64,000 nucleotides of DNA. Origin: Hymenobacter sp. YC55. Lineage in GTDB: Bacteria; Bacteroidota; Bacteroidia; Cytophagales; Hymenobacteraceae. Shown here one piece after another: positions 52,352 through 60,225 of this stretch. Each line of letters begins with the position of its first letter. Within the stretch, counting starts at the first letter, position 1. A model generated the notes under the pieces. The model had not been told where the DNA came from. It saw only the letters and a list, made by a program, of their open reading frames with translations, and ran no database searches. The position numbers and the translations under genes were made by a program. The stretch lies in contig NZ_JARNTX010000007.1 in assembly GCF_029433095.1 (NCBI RefSeq), forward strand, positions 62,001 through 126,000. Reading direction: 5' to 3'.

Positions 52352-52573
52352 TTGCCTTTGCCTGAGCACCTGGCTATTGTATTAGGGGAAGGCACATACT
52401 TGACGATGCGTTTTGGCGAGAACGGCGACCGAATCAACCTCTACAACATGATCAACTTCTTTGCTGAAGTGTACTACGATCCGGAAATCAACCACCTGCA
52501 CCACTGCCGCACCTACCAAAACACTGGCCCACTCGAAGTATATACCGATCAGATCCGCTGGCCCAACTTATAA
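52352..52573 (+). CDS. Small protein, paralog of the gene at 55095
   Basis: 73 residues if started at the TTG at 52352; no ATG is available upstream of the conserved part. Pattern LAIVLGEGTYLTMRF, INLYNMINFFAEVYYD, LEVYTDQIRW, shared with 55095-55325 (AEGTLLAKRW, ALYLMDESFCCEVY). It is a small cytosolic Hymenobacter-type family of unknown function. The lack of an ATG makes the start uncertain. Confidence 0.5.
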   Translation: MPLPEHLAIVLGEGTYLTMRFGENGDRINLYNMINFFAEVYYDPEINHLHHCRTYQNTGPLEVYTDQIRWPNL

Positions 52574-52818
52574 AATATCATTGTTCAAAAGGAAAGTCTA
52601 AGCTGGGAAAACCAGCTTGTTAACGCTATAGAGCGGTAACAATAGTGGGCCCAATATGGCACCAAGCTTTGATGAGGCCGAAATCTCCGACCATCTTTGA
52701 CGCAACGTACGGGAAACACCCCTCCAACACGGTCGCCTATAAACGGCGAAACCCCGACTGTTGGTAGCAGCCGGGGTTTCAAGAAGCGGGTGCAGTCACA
52801 CCCTAACTTCTTACTCAC

Positions 52819-52951
52819 GATGAGAAAGGTGCGTGCGAAAGTGAAACACGGCGGCAAAGCCAATGTGCTTCACATCCTGCTGGAACTGTGTAAATCAGTT
52901 GTAGCAGGGGCTGCTAGAGCCGTGGTTGCCCACTGGCTCGATCAGCCGTAG
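52819..52951 (+). CDS. Small basic peptide
   Basis: An ATG opens a 43-codon frame, MRKVRAKVKHGGKANVLHIL, then CKSVVAGAARAVVAHWL, basic then hydrophobic and ending 7 bp before a terminator hairpin. That layout argues it is expressed. It resembles short Bacteroidota peptides of unknown role. Confidence 0.35.
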
Positions 52952-52957
52952 AAGTGG

Positions 52958-52990
52958 CGGGCATCACTCCTTGGGGGTGGTGCCCGTTTT
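52958..52990 (+). terminator. Terminator hairpin
   Basis: CGGGCATCAC and GTGGTGCCCG form a 10-bp stem (one G-U) with a 9-nt loop, followed by TTTT. It ends the small peptide gene. Confidence 0.75.
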
Positions 52991-53038
52991 CACTGTTGCT
53001 AGGCTAGCGACAGCACAAATATATACTTCCTTAACGCA

Positions 53039-53170
53039 ATGGCTACAAAGGCTGTTGCAAAACCAGTTGAAGTTGCGGCCGGGTTGCTGAATGGTGCCAA
53101 CAATAATCACCTGCGTGAAGCGTCGTTAGGCAATGTTCGGGCAGGCAACGAGAAGAATAAGACTTACTAA
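53039..53170 (+). CDS. Short 43-residue protein
   Basis: ATG at 53039 to TAA at 53170 encodes MATKAVAKPVEVAAGLLNGA then NNNHLREASLGNVRAGNEKN. Hydrophilic and natural in composition. No match recognised. It follows the terminator at 52958. Confidence 0.35.
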   Translation: MATKAVAKPVEVAAGLLNGANNNHLREASLGNVRAGNEKNKTY

Positions 53171-53887
53171 GAAAACAAGCTGCATTCGTGATGGACTCAG
53201 GCCTAACTTGTTAAACAAGATAAATTATTTCTACACCAGTTGACAGGTATTCCGGCCTGATTGGGTTTCCGACTAAGTCAACGACAAGGCAGATAGTGCG
53301 ACATTGATTTAGTAGACGGCCAAATCAGACAGGTGAACCCTTGCTAACGCGTTATTAACAGGGTACTGATAGACGATACATTCATCTATGAAAACGCTTG
53401 ATTTAAGAACCACGTAGTCCAGGCCTTTCGGCAGGTCCGCCGACCACGATGGACAAGCCGAGGGCGAAGCGTAACTATACTTGGGGATCCTATCAGGTAC
53501 TCAGCAGCGATTTACCGAAGGACTGCATTATGCTCAACAGGCCGCTTGTCTGTCACTTTAGGCTTTATCACTGTCCCTCCCACCTCACCAGGGTTGCTCC
53601 TGGTCTTAACCAGAGCCGGGCTACCCAAATAAGTACACGCATCTGTTTATTTTTCTGCGTTACTTAGTTGTCTGATCCTTGTAGAGTACGATATCACCTA
53701 TTGCTCTTGCTTTATTGGCCCCCTTTCCGCCCGTTATGTACCGTGGTGAAAGAAGCACCCACTGCCTATCTGCTATGCTGCTCTCCCGCTACGCCGGTAC
53801 CGTACCCGGGCAGGTTCGCAGGCGCTGGTGCCTGCGCGGGGACATCCCTGGCCAACGTAGACCCTATCTCCTCTCCCCCCTGGCCTT
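53171..53887. other. Non-coding stretch
   Basis: About 720 bp without a credible gene, repeat or terminator. Frames at 53449-53667 and 53668-53976 look random. Confidence 0.4.
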
Positions 53888-54220
53888 ATGACCATCGTTG
53901 CCCACATGTCCCAGTTGCTCGACATCTTGGACCGGCTCCAGCAGTTGCCCAGCGAGCGGTATTCACCCCTCGATAAGCAATTGTTGCGCGAGCTACTCTC
54001 CGCCACCCTCCACAACTTGCACGAGCTGTATCCGGATCACCTTTCCCACTACCAGCGGTACCGGCTGATCTCGAATCTGCACTCGCTGGAGTTACAGTTC
54101 CTGGCTATCACCCCCGGCAATGAGGTACCGGAGCACGTATGGCCCACTGTGCAGGAAGCGCTCCAATTAACTATCAACGCCACCTTAGCCAACATCAGCG
54201 ACGCGCACGGCAAGTCCTAA
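53888..54220 (+). CDS. Tandem small helical protein 1
   Basis: 110 residues from the ATG at 53888. Helical throughout: MSQLLDILDRLQQLP, LDKQLLRELLSATLHNLHELYPDHL, YRLISNLHSLELQFLA, a conserved Trp (HVWPTVQEALQLTINATL). First of three tandem paralogs (next at 54324 and 54703), with a fourth, degraded, at 3464-4033. No signal peptide. Shared pattern: a D-x-x-L-x-E-L-L-x-x-T-L-x-x-L helix, a Tyr-x-x-Asp turn, and a Leu-rich helix. Function unknown. Confidence 0.65.
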   Translation: MTIVAHMSQLLDILDRLQQLPSERYSPLDKQLLRELLSATLHNLHELYPDHLSHYQRYRLISNLHSLELQFLAITPGNEVPEHVWPTVQEALQLTINATLANISDAHGKS

Positions 54221-54323
54221 GCCCTTTTCCTACTCGGTCCCGCTCCGTCGTATTACCCCAGGCCTCGGCCCTGTTCTTTATTTGCTACCTCTACCTTTCT
54301 CGGGTAGCTTACCCCTGTCTTCT

Positions 54324-54695
54324 ATGCATGCCACTCTACTCTTCCAGCTTCGGCAAAATCTAGAGCGCCTGTACGCGCAGCCTATTCCCATCGACAAAGC
54401 CGCCGACCAGCTCGCCCTGCGGATGCTGCTGGCCTCAACCATTCGGCATTTACGCGCCCTGCCCGCCTATACACCCGCTTCCTCGCAAGATACCCTGCGG
54501 CTGCGCCGCGTCACCTTGCTCGAACAGGAAGCGCAGGCCCTGGCTCCTCCCGGCAAAGTAGCCCTGGGCACGTGGAATTTGCTGCACACCTACCTCAAGG
54601 AGACGATTGAAGCCGTCTTAAGCGATGCCGCTGAAAGCTACTCCCGCGCCGAGAGCAGCGCGTTGCTGCTAACTGAACAGCAACCGCTGCGCTGA
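54324..54695 (+). CDS. Tandem small helical protein 2
   Basis: 123 residues from the ATG at 54324. Same layout as its neighbours: LLFQLRQNLERLYAQP, ALRMLLASTIRHLRALPAYTP, RLRRVTLLEQEAQALA, then LGTWNLLHTYLKETIEAVL with the family Trp. It follows protein 1 by 103 bp and precedes the broken third copy by 7 bp. Function unknown. Confidence 0.65.
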   Translation: MHATLLFQLRQNLERLYAQPIPIDKAADQLALRMLLASTIRHLRALPAYTPASSQDTLRLRRVTLLEQEAQALAPPGKVALGTWNLLHTYLKETIEAVLSDAAESYSRAESSALLLTEQQPLR

Positions 54696-54702
54696 GCACC
54701 CG

Positions 54703-55071
54703 ATGCCCTCATTATCTCTCCTGATGACTCCGGTTATGGCGCAGCTCCAGCAAACCCAGCAGCGGCTGCTGAGTTTGCGCAATACCACCTATGCCGTCGA
54801 GGATCAGCACGCGCTGCGGGAAATGGTGGTCACCACCATTCTGGAGCTGCAAGCCCTCTACTTCGATACCCTCCCCTCGGCCCACCGCATCCGTGTGCTG
54901 CATTAGCTGAGCGTGCTCGAGGACGAACTTCCCGTGTCTGCTTCTGCGCCGGACGCTTCGCCTCTGGCATGGCAGCACCTGCACGAGTCGCTGCTGGCTT
55001 CCATCGAGTCGACGCTGACCTTGGAAACTAAGGGGCCCCTTGAAAATACCGTGTTTCCTATTATCGTATAA
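54703..55071 (+). pseudogene. Tandem small helical protein 3, interrupted by TAG
   Basis: The frame from 54703 (MPSLSLLMTPVMAQLQQTQQ) reaches TAG at 54904-54906 inside the Leu-rich helix (RIRVLH-stop-LSVLEDELP). It continues in frame through LAWQHLHESLLASIESTLTL to TAA at 55071. CAG to TAG is a one-base explanation. The other copies are intact, so loss of this one may be tolerated. Confidence 0.75.
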
Positions 55072-55094
55072 CTCACTTCCTTATTCTTTTCTCC

Positions 55095-55325
55095 GTGCCG
55101 ATCTCGTACTGCACCTTTCAGAATCTACCTTTCGAGCAGCAACTGCCGCTGGTCTGGGCCGAGGGCACGCTCCTGGCCAAGCGCTGGCAAGCCGGCCTGT
55201 TAGTAGCCCTCTATCTGATGGACGAAAGCTTTTGCTGCGAAGTATACCAGGAGCAAAACTACTATACCGGGCTGCGCCTATTGCCCTTCGCTACCCCGGA
55301 CGACGGGTGGTGGGACGGGGAGTAG
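55095..55325 (+). CDS. Small protein, paralog of 52352, C-terminus displaced
   Basis: 76 residues from a GTG at 55095: MPISYCTFQNLPFEQQLPLV, AEGTLLAKRW, ALYLMDESFCCEVYQEQ. The family's usual end (an E-Y-x-x-x-I-x-L-x-D-L segment, as LEVYTDQIRW in 52352) is missing here but appears in another frame downstream at about 55393-55450 as AVDEYADFINLNDLPVV. An 87-bp interval bounded by TTGCCCTTCGC at 55281 and 55368 separates the parts. I infer a duplication plus frameshift. Function unknown. Confidence 0.5.
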   Translation: MPISYCTFQNLPFEQQLPLVWAEGTLLAKRWQAGLLVALYLMDESFCCEVYQEQNYYTGLRLLPFATPDDGWWDGE

Positions 55326-55380
55326 CCGGTTGGGGTCTTGTCAAGGGGCGGCCCCAGAACCTGGACGTTGCCCTTCGCCT

Positions 55381-55450
55381 TCGCTCTGTTTCCCTGCTCA
55401 GGCCGTAGACGAGTACGCGGATTTTATCAACCTAAACGACCTACCCGTTG
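55381..55450 (+). pseudogene. Displaced C-terminal segment of the 55095 gene
   Basis: AVDEYADFINLNDLPVV in the +1 frame matches the expected end of the small-protein family, separated from the rest by a short insertion. No start codon of its own is needed for this reading. Confidence 0.4.
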
Positions 55451-55634
55451 TGAAAGCGGGAATGGCCCGGCCAGTAGGGATTAAACACGTGCGTCGCGTT
55501 AAAATCCGCCCCGAACGGGCTCCCGGCCGTAAAGGCTGCTAAGAGCGAAACCAGCAGCCGGCTGCCAGTCAGCTTGCGGCTAGCACCGGAAAAGAAGTTG
55601 CCATTGATTTCATTGGTACAGCCCGGAAAAATCG

Positions 55635-56523
55635 CTAGCGGCGCATCCGCAGCACCTGCTGGAGGCTAGTCCAAGGCACATCGGGGTACCGAGCGTTGTC
55701 GAGTGGGTTGTTCTGCACGCTGAACATACTCAGCATATACTGCTGCCAGTTGGCGTAGAGTTGCTGCTCGCCGGCCGGGTTGGCAGCGCGAGTTTGCGCG
55801 ATACGAGCCGCTAAGTCTGCGCGGCTGCCCAGGCGGACCAGGGTAAACGGCCCGGTGCCGGCTACCTCGGCCGCGGCGGCCAACTCGCGCGGGCTGATTT
55901 GAAAGCTGGCAATGTGCAGCCACCGGGGCGTGGTCTCGTCCAGGGCTGCGGCGGCCGTAAAAGCGGCCGTGTCGTCCATGGTGGTAAAATCAATTTTCCA
56001 GTCCGCATCTTCCCAATAGCCAACCTGGTGCTGCTTGAAATCGAGCAGCGGCATGCCGTAAGTCAGCAGCTCGCCAAAGCCCCCGTTTAGAATCGACGTC
56101 GCGGCCAGCGGTGCCTGCTCTATCCGCACCTGGAATTCCTTGCGCAAATCGAAATTGCGGTTCTCGCCGGTCGGCTGTTGGGTGTAGTCACTCGAGAAAT
56201 CGGACGCAATAAAGCGCGGCACGCCGGCCGCCACGGCCGCTTCAAGCAGTACAGGCTGCCCCTCTACAATCACGTCGCGTAGGCCGGCTACGGACGATAC
56301 CACGCAGTCCACCTCGGCACAGGCTTCCGTTAAGGCGGCTACGTCGGCCATATTCACTGGCACGGCTTCCACGCCCTGCTTCCCTAGCTTTTCTACCGTG
56401 GCAGGCAGGATCTGATTCAGCGCGCACAAGGACTTGCACGTTGGCCCCGCGGTTGAGCAAGGATTTGGTGATGCGGCCGCCTAGATTACCAGTGGCGCCG
56501 GCCACTAAAATGGTTTGGTTCAC
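55635..56523 (-). pseudogene. NmrA-family NAD(P)-binding protein, frameshifted by a 4-bp duplication
   Basis: From a GTG at 56523: MNQTILVAGATGNLGGRITKSLL with the GxxGNxG dinucleotide loop, then NVQVLVRAES. After GATCCTGCC the sequence TGCC is repeated (56399-56409 on the plus strand, GGCAGGCAGG) and the frame shifts. The second frame carries PATVEKLGKQGVEAVPVNMA, VDCVVSSVAGL, PRFIASDFSSDY and a full C-terminus to 55635. Removing four bases restores one ~290-residue NmrA/isoflavone-reductase-like protein. The family binds NAD(P) and acts as reductase or redox sensor. Confidence 0.85.
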
Positions 56524-56575
56524 CTACGCGGCGAAAGCAATTACTTTCTCAGCCGCCAGGGGGTAGCACCATAAA

Positions 56576-56600
56576 GAAGCCCGACTACTAGCCGGGCTTT
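56576..56600 (-). terminator. Terminator hairpin for the lipoprotein gene
   Basis: AAGCCCG and CGGGCTT form a 7-bp stem with a 9-nt loop, 22 bp after the leftward lipoprotein stop. T-rich flank on the minus strand. Confidence 0.6.
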
Positions 56601-56621
56601 AGTATAGTGGTCAACGGCTAC

Positions 56622-57074
56622 TCAGCGGGTATAGGTTGCGTCGTTGTCACTATAGCCTGTACTGAACCCGGGATTGATGTAGGCTTTGCCAGGGTGGTGC
56701 AGCACCAGCCGATGGGCCGAGATTTCTTGGATGACTTCCGGCCGGCCGAAATTCTCGTAGCGAATGGTATCGCCCTGCAATGAGTAGCGCCGCACCACCC
56801 ACCGCCCCGGCGTAGGCCCCGGACCGGGACCAATGCTCATAGTGGTGTAGTAGGCAATGGTACTATCCGTTACGATGAGTTTGTTGTCTGGTCCGGCCGG
56901 ACTTGTTTGTTGGCTTTGCAGTGTGCCATCGAGCGCGTAGTGGTAGAACGTGACCTGTTGCTGGTACCAATCCCCGGGCAACAACGCCGGAGTGGAGGGG
57001 GGCGTATTGCCTTTCTGGCAACCTATTATCAGGCCGGCCAGCACCAAGAGCAGAGATAGAGATAGTTTGTGCAT
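56622..57074 (-). CDS. Small lipocalin-like lipoprotein
   Basis: 150 residues from the ATG at 57074. Lipobox IIGC after MHKLSLSLLLVLAGLIIGC, so Cys19 is lipidated. The body is beta-rich: LPGDWYQQQVTFYHYALDG, KLIVTDSTIAYYTT, RWVVRRYSLQGDTIRYENFG, HRLVLHHPG. The pattern matches lipocalin-like Bacteroidota lipoproteins that start after W-Y/W-x-L. It would sit on the outer-membrane face. Ligand unknown. Confidence 0.7.
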   Translation of the reverse strand: MHKLSLSLLLVLAGLIIGCQKGNTPPSTPALLPGDWYQQQVTFYHYALDGTLQSQQTSPAGPDNKLIVTDSTIAYYTTMSIGPGPGPTPGRWVVRRYSLQGDTIRYENFGRPEVIQEISAHRLVLHHPGKAYINPGFSTGYSDNDATYTR

Positions 57075-57525
57075 ACCTGTAAGTAGAAAGTACCTGCTAC
57101 CAAGAGTCTTTCACTTCCTAGATAGTTGCATTAGATGCCCTTATCCTCTTGATGCTCCTTGCCGACCTCTATACCCGACTCATCGTCGAGTGTGCCCTGA
57201 GAGCTAGGGTAGCTGGCATTTCCTCGGCATTGGTGCTGCCATCAGGAGCTTTGCTGTTTAGTTGCATGCTCGGGCGCCGGCGCTCTGACGCACCCTTCCA
57301 GCATGCTCTTACTAGAGGCAGATGTGCATCCTTGTCGTTTAGCCGGCGCGTATACAATCCTGTGGAAACTCAACTGACCTCTTTGCAGCGCCATGAAGCG
57401 AAGCGCTGCTTCGTTTGGCCGCTTGTACGGCTCATCTGCCGCTTCCAATCTTGGCCCAACGCCTACGCAGTATAGGCGCAACCGAAGCAGTTACCCGCAC
57501 CAGTTGCGGCCCGGCAGGGGGGCCC
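57075..57525. other. Intergenic between divergent genes
   Basis: About 450 bp. CGCCTACGCAGTATAGGCG (57460-57478) can fold into a 6-bp hairpin upstream of the BLUF gene. Frames here look random. Confidence 0.4.
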
Positions 57526-57939
57526 TTGCAGCAACTCGTCTACCACAGCTATGCGCGTGCTCCGTTCACCGAAGAACAACTCGTGACCTTGCTCGAGCAG
57601 GCACGGCATCACAACGAGCCGCGCGACCTGACGGGACTTCTCTTTTACTATGAAGGGCAGTTCGTGCAGCTGCTGGAAGGATGCGCGACGGAAGTAGAGC
57701 CGCTCTACGCCCAGATTCAGCAGGACGAGCGCCACCAGCAGGTAACGACCTGGTACGATGGCACGAGTACGGAGCGGGTATGCGCCGGCTGGAGCATGGG
57801 CTTTGCTGAGCCGGGTGCGGAAGAGTTCTACTGGCTACTGGATTATCTGGAAACCCAGCAACATCGCTTATTACTGCCCAAAATCCCTATTCCGGAACCG
57901 CACTTGCGCGCGTTACTCGGGGCGTGCATAGAGGCCTAA
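57526..57939 (+). CDS. BLUF-domain blue-light photoreceptor 1
   Basis: 137 residues if started at the TTG at 57526, preceded by AGGGGGG. FAD-binding BLUF domain: Tyr6 in QLVYHSYA, Asn30 in ARHHNEPRDLTGLL, Gln48 in GQFVQLLEG, then QQDERHQQVTTWY and CAGWSMGF. Tyr, Asn and Gln are the photocycle residues of AppA/BlrB. The C-terminal ~40 residues are helical. Short single-domain BLUF proteins act on partner proteins. A convergent second BLUF gene follows 50 bp away. Confidence 0.88.
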   Translation: MQQLVYHSYARAPFTEEQLVTLLEQARHHNEPRDLTGLLFYYEGQFVQLLEGCATEVEPLYAQIQQDERHQQVTTWYDGTSTERVCAGWSMGFAEPGAEEFYWLLDYLETQQHRLLLPKIPIPEPHLRALLGACIEA

Positions 57940-57988
57940 GCGCAGACCGGATGCACGCCACTAGCTAATCTGACAACCAGCTAGCTGA

Positions 57989-58423
57989 TCAGTGCAAGTC
58001 AGAAGATTCAGAGAAGAAGGTAGTGAGCAGTTCGTGGATTAATGGATCCTGACTGCGCTGCAACGCCTGCTGAAAGGCGGCACTGTGCGGGTCAATATAA
58101 CCGGCCAGTTGCCGAAAGGAGGCGACACGCGCTACGCTGAAGCCCATCAGCCACGAGGTGAAGGCCCGTGCGGGGATTAGGCCGTCGGCGAGTTTGAGCA
58201 GATCACGGTGCCGATGGTCCTGCTCAATCATGGCAAATAAGGGCACTAGCTCGGCGGGATCGCCTTCGATAAGTTGCATAAAACGCTGCTCGTGCTCGCT
58301 GTAGAGCAAGATGCCGGTGACGTTGGCCCGTTCGTTGTTGGCCCGCCAACGGGTCAGCATCTGGCCTAAGGCGGTTTCGCTGACGGGTAGGGTGGCTTTA
58401 CTGATATACACAATGTGATACAT
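57989..58423 (-). CDS. BLUF-domain blue-light photoreceptor 2
   Basis: 144 residues from the ATG at 58423, where BLUF proteins normally begin (MYHIVYISKA); a further in-frame ATG at 58549 would add 42 unconserved residues. Tyr6 in IVYISKA, Asn30 in RANNERANVTGILL, Gln50 in RFMQLIEG, then QDHRHRDLLKLADG and FTSWLMGF. The helical tail has AAFQQALQRSQDPLIHELL. Convergent with photoreceptor 1. The pair may sense blue light together or one may tune the other. Confidence 0.85.
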   Translation of the reverse strand: MYHIVYISKATLPVSETALGQMLTRWRANNERANVTGILLYSEHEQRFMQLIEGDPAELVPLFAMIEQDHRHRDLLKLADGLIPARAFTSWLMGFSVARVASFRQLAGYIDPHSAAFQQALQRSQDPLIHELLTTFFSESSDLH

Positions 58424-58790
58424 AGACCAGGATAAGCTAGCCGGAGTAAGGTAGCGCTTCCCCACAACATCGACAAACGCAGCCATCGCCGGGCTCTCTA
58501 CGGAAGCCGTAGGCCGCGTTACTTCCCCCGGTATCGGCTGTGGTGTCATTGACACTTGAACCCTAAGCGGCGACTATGTCACAATCGGCGCGTTATGCGT
58601 CGGTCTCTACACAAGACACACACGCTAGAGCTTACGCTAGAAAAGAGTGTCTTGCTATTTTAATTATACGCCCTTTCTATAATACCAGTCGCAACGTGCA
58701 AAAGAATGTCCTTTCTCTTGGTGCCGGTACCCGCGACCTTTGATGGCATCAATGCCATCCTGCTTCGCTTTTACCCCACTTATCGCTACC
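58424..58790. other. Intergenic, no feature seen
   Basis: About 370 bp between the second BLUF gene and the gene at 58791. The stretch AAGAGTGTCTTGCTATTTTAAT near 58645 is AT-rich and may hold a promoter; no confident element was assigned. Confidence 0.3.
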
Positions 58791-58994
58791 ATGGAACTCA
58801 ACGCGCTCTCCTTATTTTTAACGAGTACCCCACAAGCCTTGTCCCTGCTGCCTGGTTTTATCAGCTTGGACGGAAGCCTGATCTCTCACTCTGATGGCAC
58901 GGCCGCGTTGCGTCAGGGCCAGGCTGTACTCGTCGGTGACTTACTGACGCGCGCGCTCGGCGCCCAACCTCAACCACTACCCATTGCCGCTTAA
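58791..58994 (+). CDS. Small unknown protein
   Basis: 67 residues from the ATG at 58791: MELNALSLFLTSTPQALSLL, FISLDGSLISHSDGTAALRQ, LVGDLLTRALG. Soluble, natural composition. Not recognised. A protein-like frame starts just downstream (about 59000), which could be the rest of a longer gene after a frame change. Confidence 0.4.
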   Translation: MELNALSLFLTSTPQALSLLPGFISLDGSLISHSDGTAALRQGQAVLVGDLLTRALGAQPQPLPIAA

Positions 58995-59299
58995 ACGGAT
59001 GGCACGAGCCAATAGGCCGCGGCATCGTCTTTCTGCTCTGCCTCGAAGGAACGATAGTGCGCGCCGAACTCGGGGCGTACTTGCTGCCTAAAGGCCAAGA
59101 CGTCCAGTTGCCGAAGACAAGCATAGGAAGTAGATATAACTCCCTACCCCTACTAAGTTTAGCGCATGTACCGGGCAAACAAGGCAGCCTCTACCCCTGG
59201 GCCGCCTTCCGGGTTGTTGGAAGCCGTACGGCGCTGGTTAATGAGCATGTGGCCGCAGTTAGATTCTATCAGCAGGTGCATAGCCAGCAGCTTTTTTAA
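58995..59299 (+). pseudogene. Protein-like frame lacking a start, possible gene remnant
   Basis: The frame reads HEPIGRGIVFLLCLEGTIVR, AELGAYLLPKGQDVQLP, YPWAAFRVVGSRTALVNEH to a stop at 59299. It is protein-like (cupin-like at first) but has no good ATG; a GTG at 59057 exists. It may be the displaced second part of the gene at 58791. Confidence 0.35.
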
Positions 59300-59347
59300 A
59301 CGCAAGGCGCACGGGGAAAACTGAACGCTCGCCGCAGGGGCGAAGTG

Positions 59348-59545
59348 CTACGGCAGATACATGGGCGCATCGCGCAGCCGGCAGACCTCGCGCCAACTCA
59401 TCTCCCCGGCTAAATAGTGCGCGTACAGCCGGTGGACATACGCCGTGTTTTTGGTATACGGTTCGGCGTGTGCAGCCTGCAGTTGCTGCAGCACGTAGGC
59501 CCGTGGGGTTAGCGCGCGTGGGGCATCATTGAACTCGGAGACCAT
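59348..59545 (-). CDS. Small unknown protein
   Basis: 65 residues from the ATG at 59545: MVSEFNDAPRALTPRAYVLQ, LQAAHAEPYTKNTAYVHRLY, GEMSWREVCRLRDAPMYLP. Soluble helical. Not recognised. Confidence 0.45.
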   Translation of the reverse strand: MVSEFNDAPRALTPRAYVLQQLQAAHAEPYTKNTAYVHRLYAHYLAGEMSWREVCRLRDAPMYLP

Positions 59546-59586
59546 AGCCGGATACGGTTGCGGGAGAAGAGCACTAAGGGCGGGAA

Positions 59587-60120
59587 CTAGCCCTGGTAAC
59601 CCTTCCGCATCCCTGCGGAACCCAATACCAGAACAGGGCCGGTTTCTTTCTCCATCACATGGTATACGAGGGGAAGAAGCGAAATGGATAAAGCAAGCAC
59701 TTTACTCTTTACAACGATAACCCACCGGAGCGCTCGTACCCCCTCCCGTTGCCGTTCCAGACCCGCCATCGCATTCGTGCGTAACTGGTCCTGATCCCGG
59801 TCTTCTTCTAAGGTAACGCCCAGGGAGCGCTCAGATTTGTTGAGCGCGCGACTGATGCCCGCAATCGTGTTCCAGTCGAAGTGGTAACGCACCTGAATGC
59901 CGACCCGCTCGCCTTCTACCGCTTGTACTCGCCAGACGTTGGCGCCGGCCTGCTCCAGGACTACTTGGATACGACCCGCTTGCTCAGTTGTACTCGCCGT
60001 GACGTAGGCATCACCTGCAAGGGCATAGCCGAGTTCTGCGCAGTAGTAAAGGCAGCGGATGACGTTGCCCCGCTCGCACTCGTGCCCTTGATGACAAGAT
60101 CCGCCAGCATTTAGTAGCCT
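59587..60120 (-). pseudogene. Open minus-strand frame, possible decayed gene
   Basis: A continuous frame reads GNVIRCLYYCAELGYALAGD, RIQVVLEQAGANVWRVQAVE, RVGIQVRYHFDWNTIAGISR, RALNKSERSLGVTLEEDRDQ, and ends in a hydrophobic segment (ALSISLLPLVYHVM). It is protein-like but has no ATG at its head; the GTG at 59892 is the only start candidate inside. A second frame begins ATG at 60113 (MLADLVIKGTSASG...). I cannot decide between a remnant and a gene with an unusual start. Confidence 0.35.
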
Positions 60121-60225
60121 TGTGGCAAACCCGTGGAGGGTAATTGCTCCACTTCGATGGGGATGGCAACTTTCGGTTTAATCCTGCCTTCCTAGCCGGT
60201 TCACTCTGCGCTTTGGCTGGTGGGT

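Noticed and set aside
475..54906. Amber (TAG) recoding as an amino acid, suggested by two conserved-frame genes with single TAG codons
   Set aside because: TAG is used as a normal terminator by intact genes here (for example at 10644 and 19553), other broken genes carry TAA, TGA or frameshifts, and no suppressor tRNA was seen. Ordinary decay is simpler.
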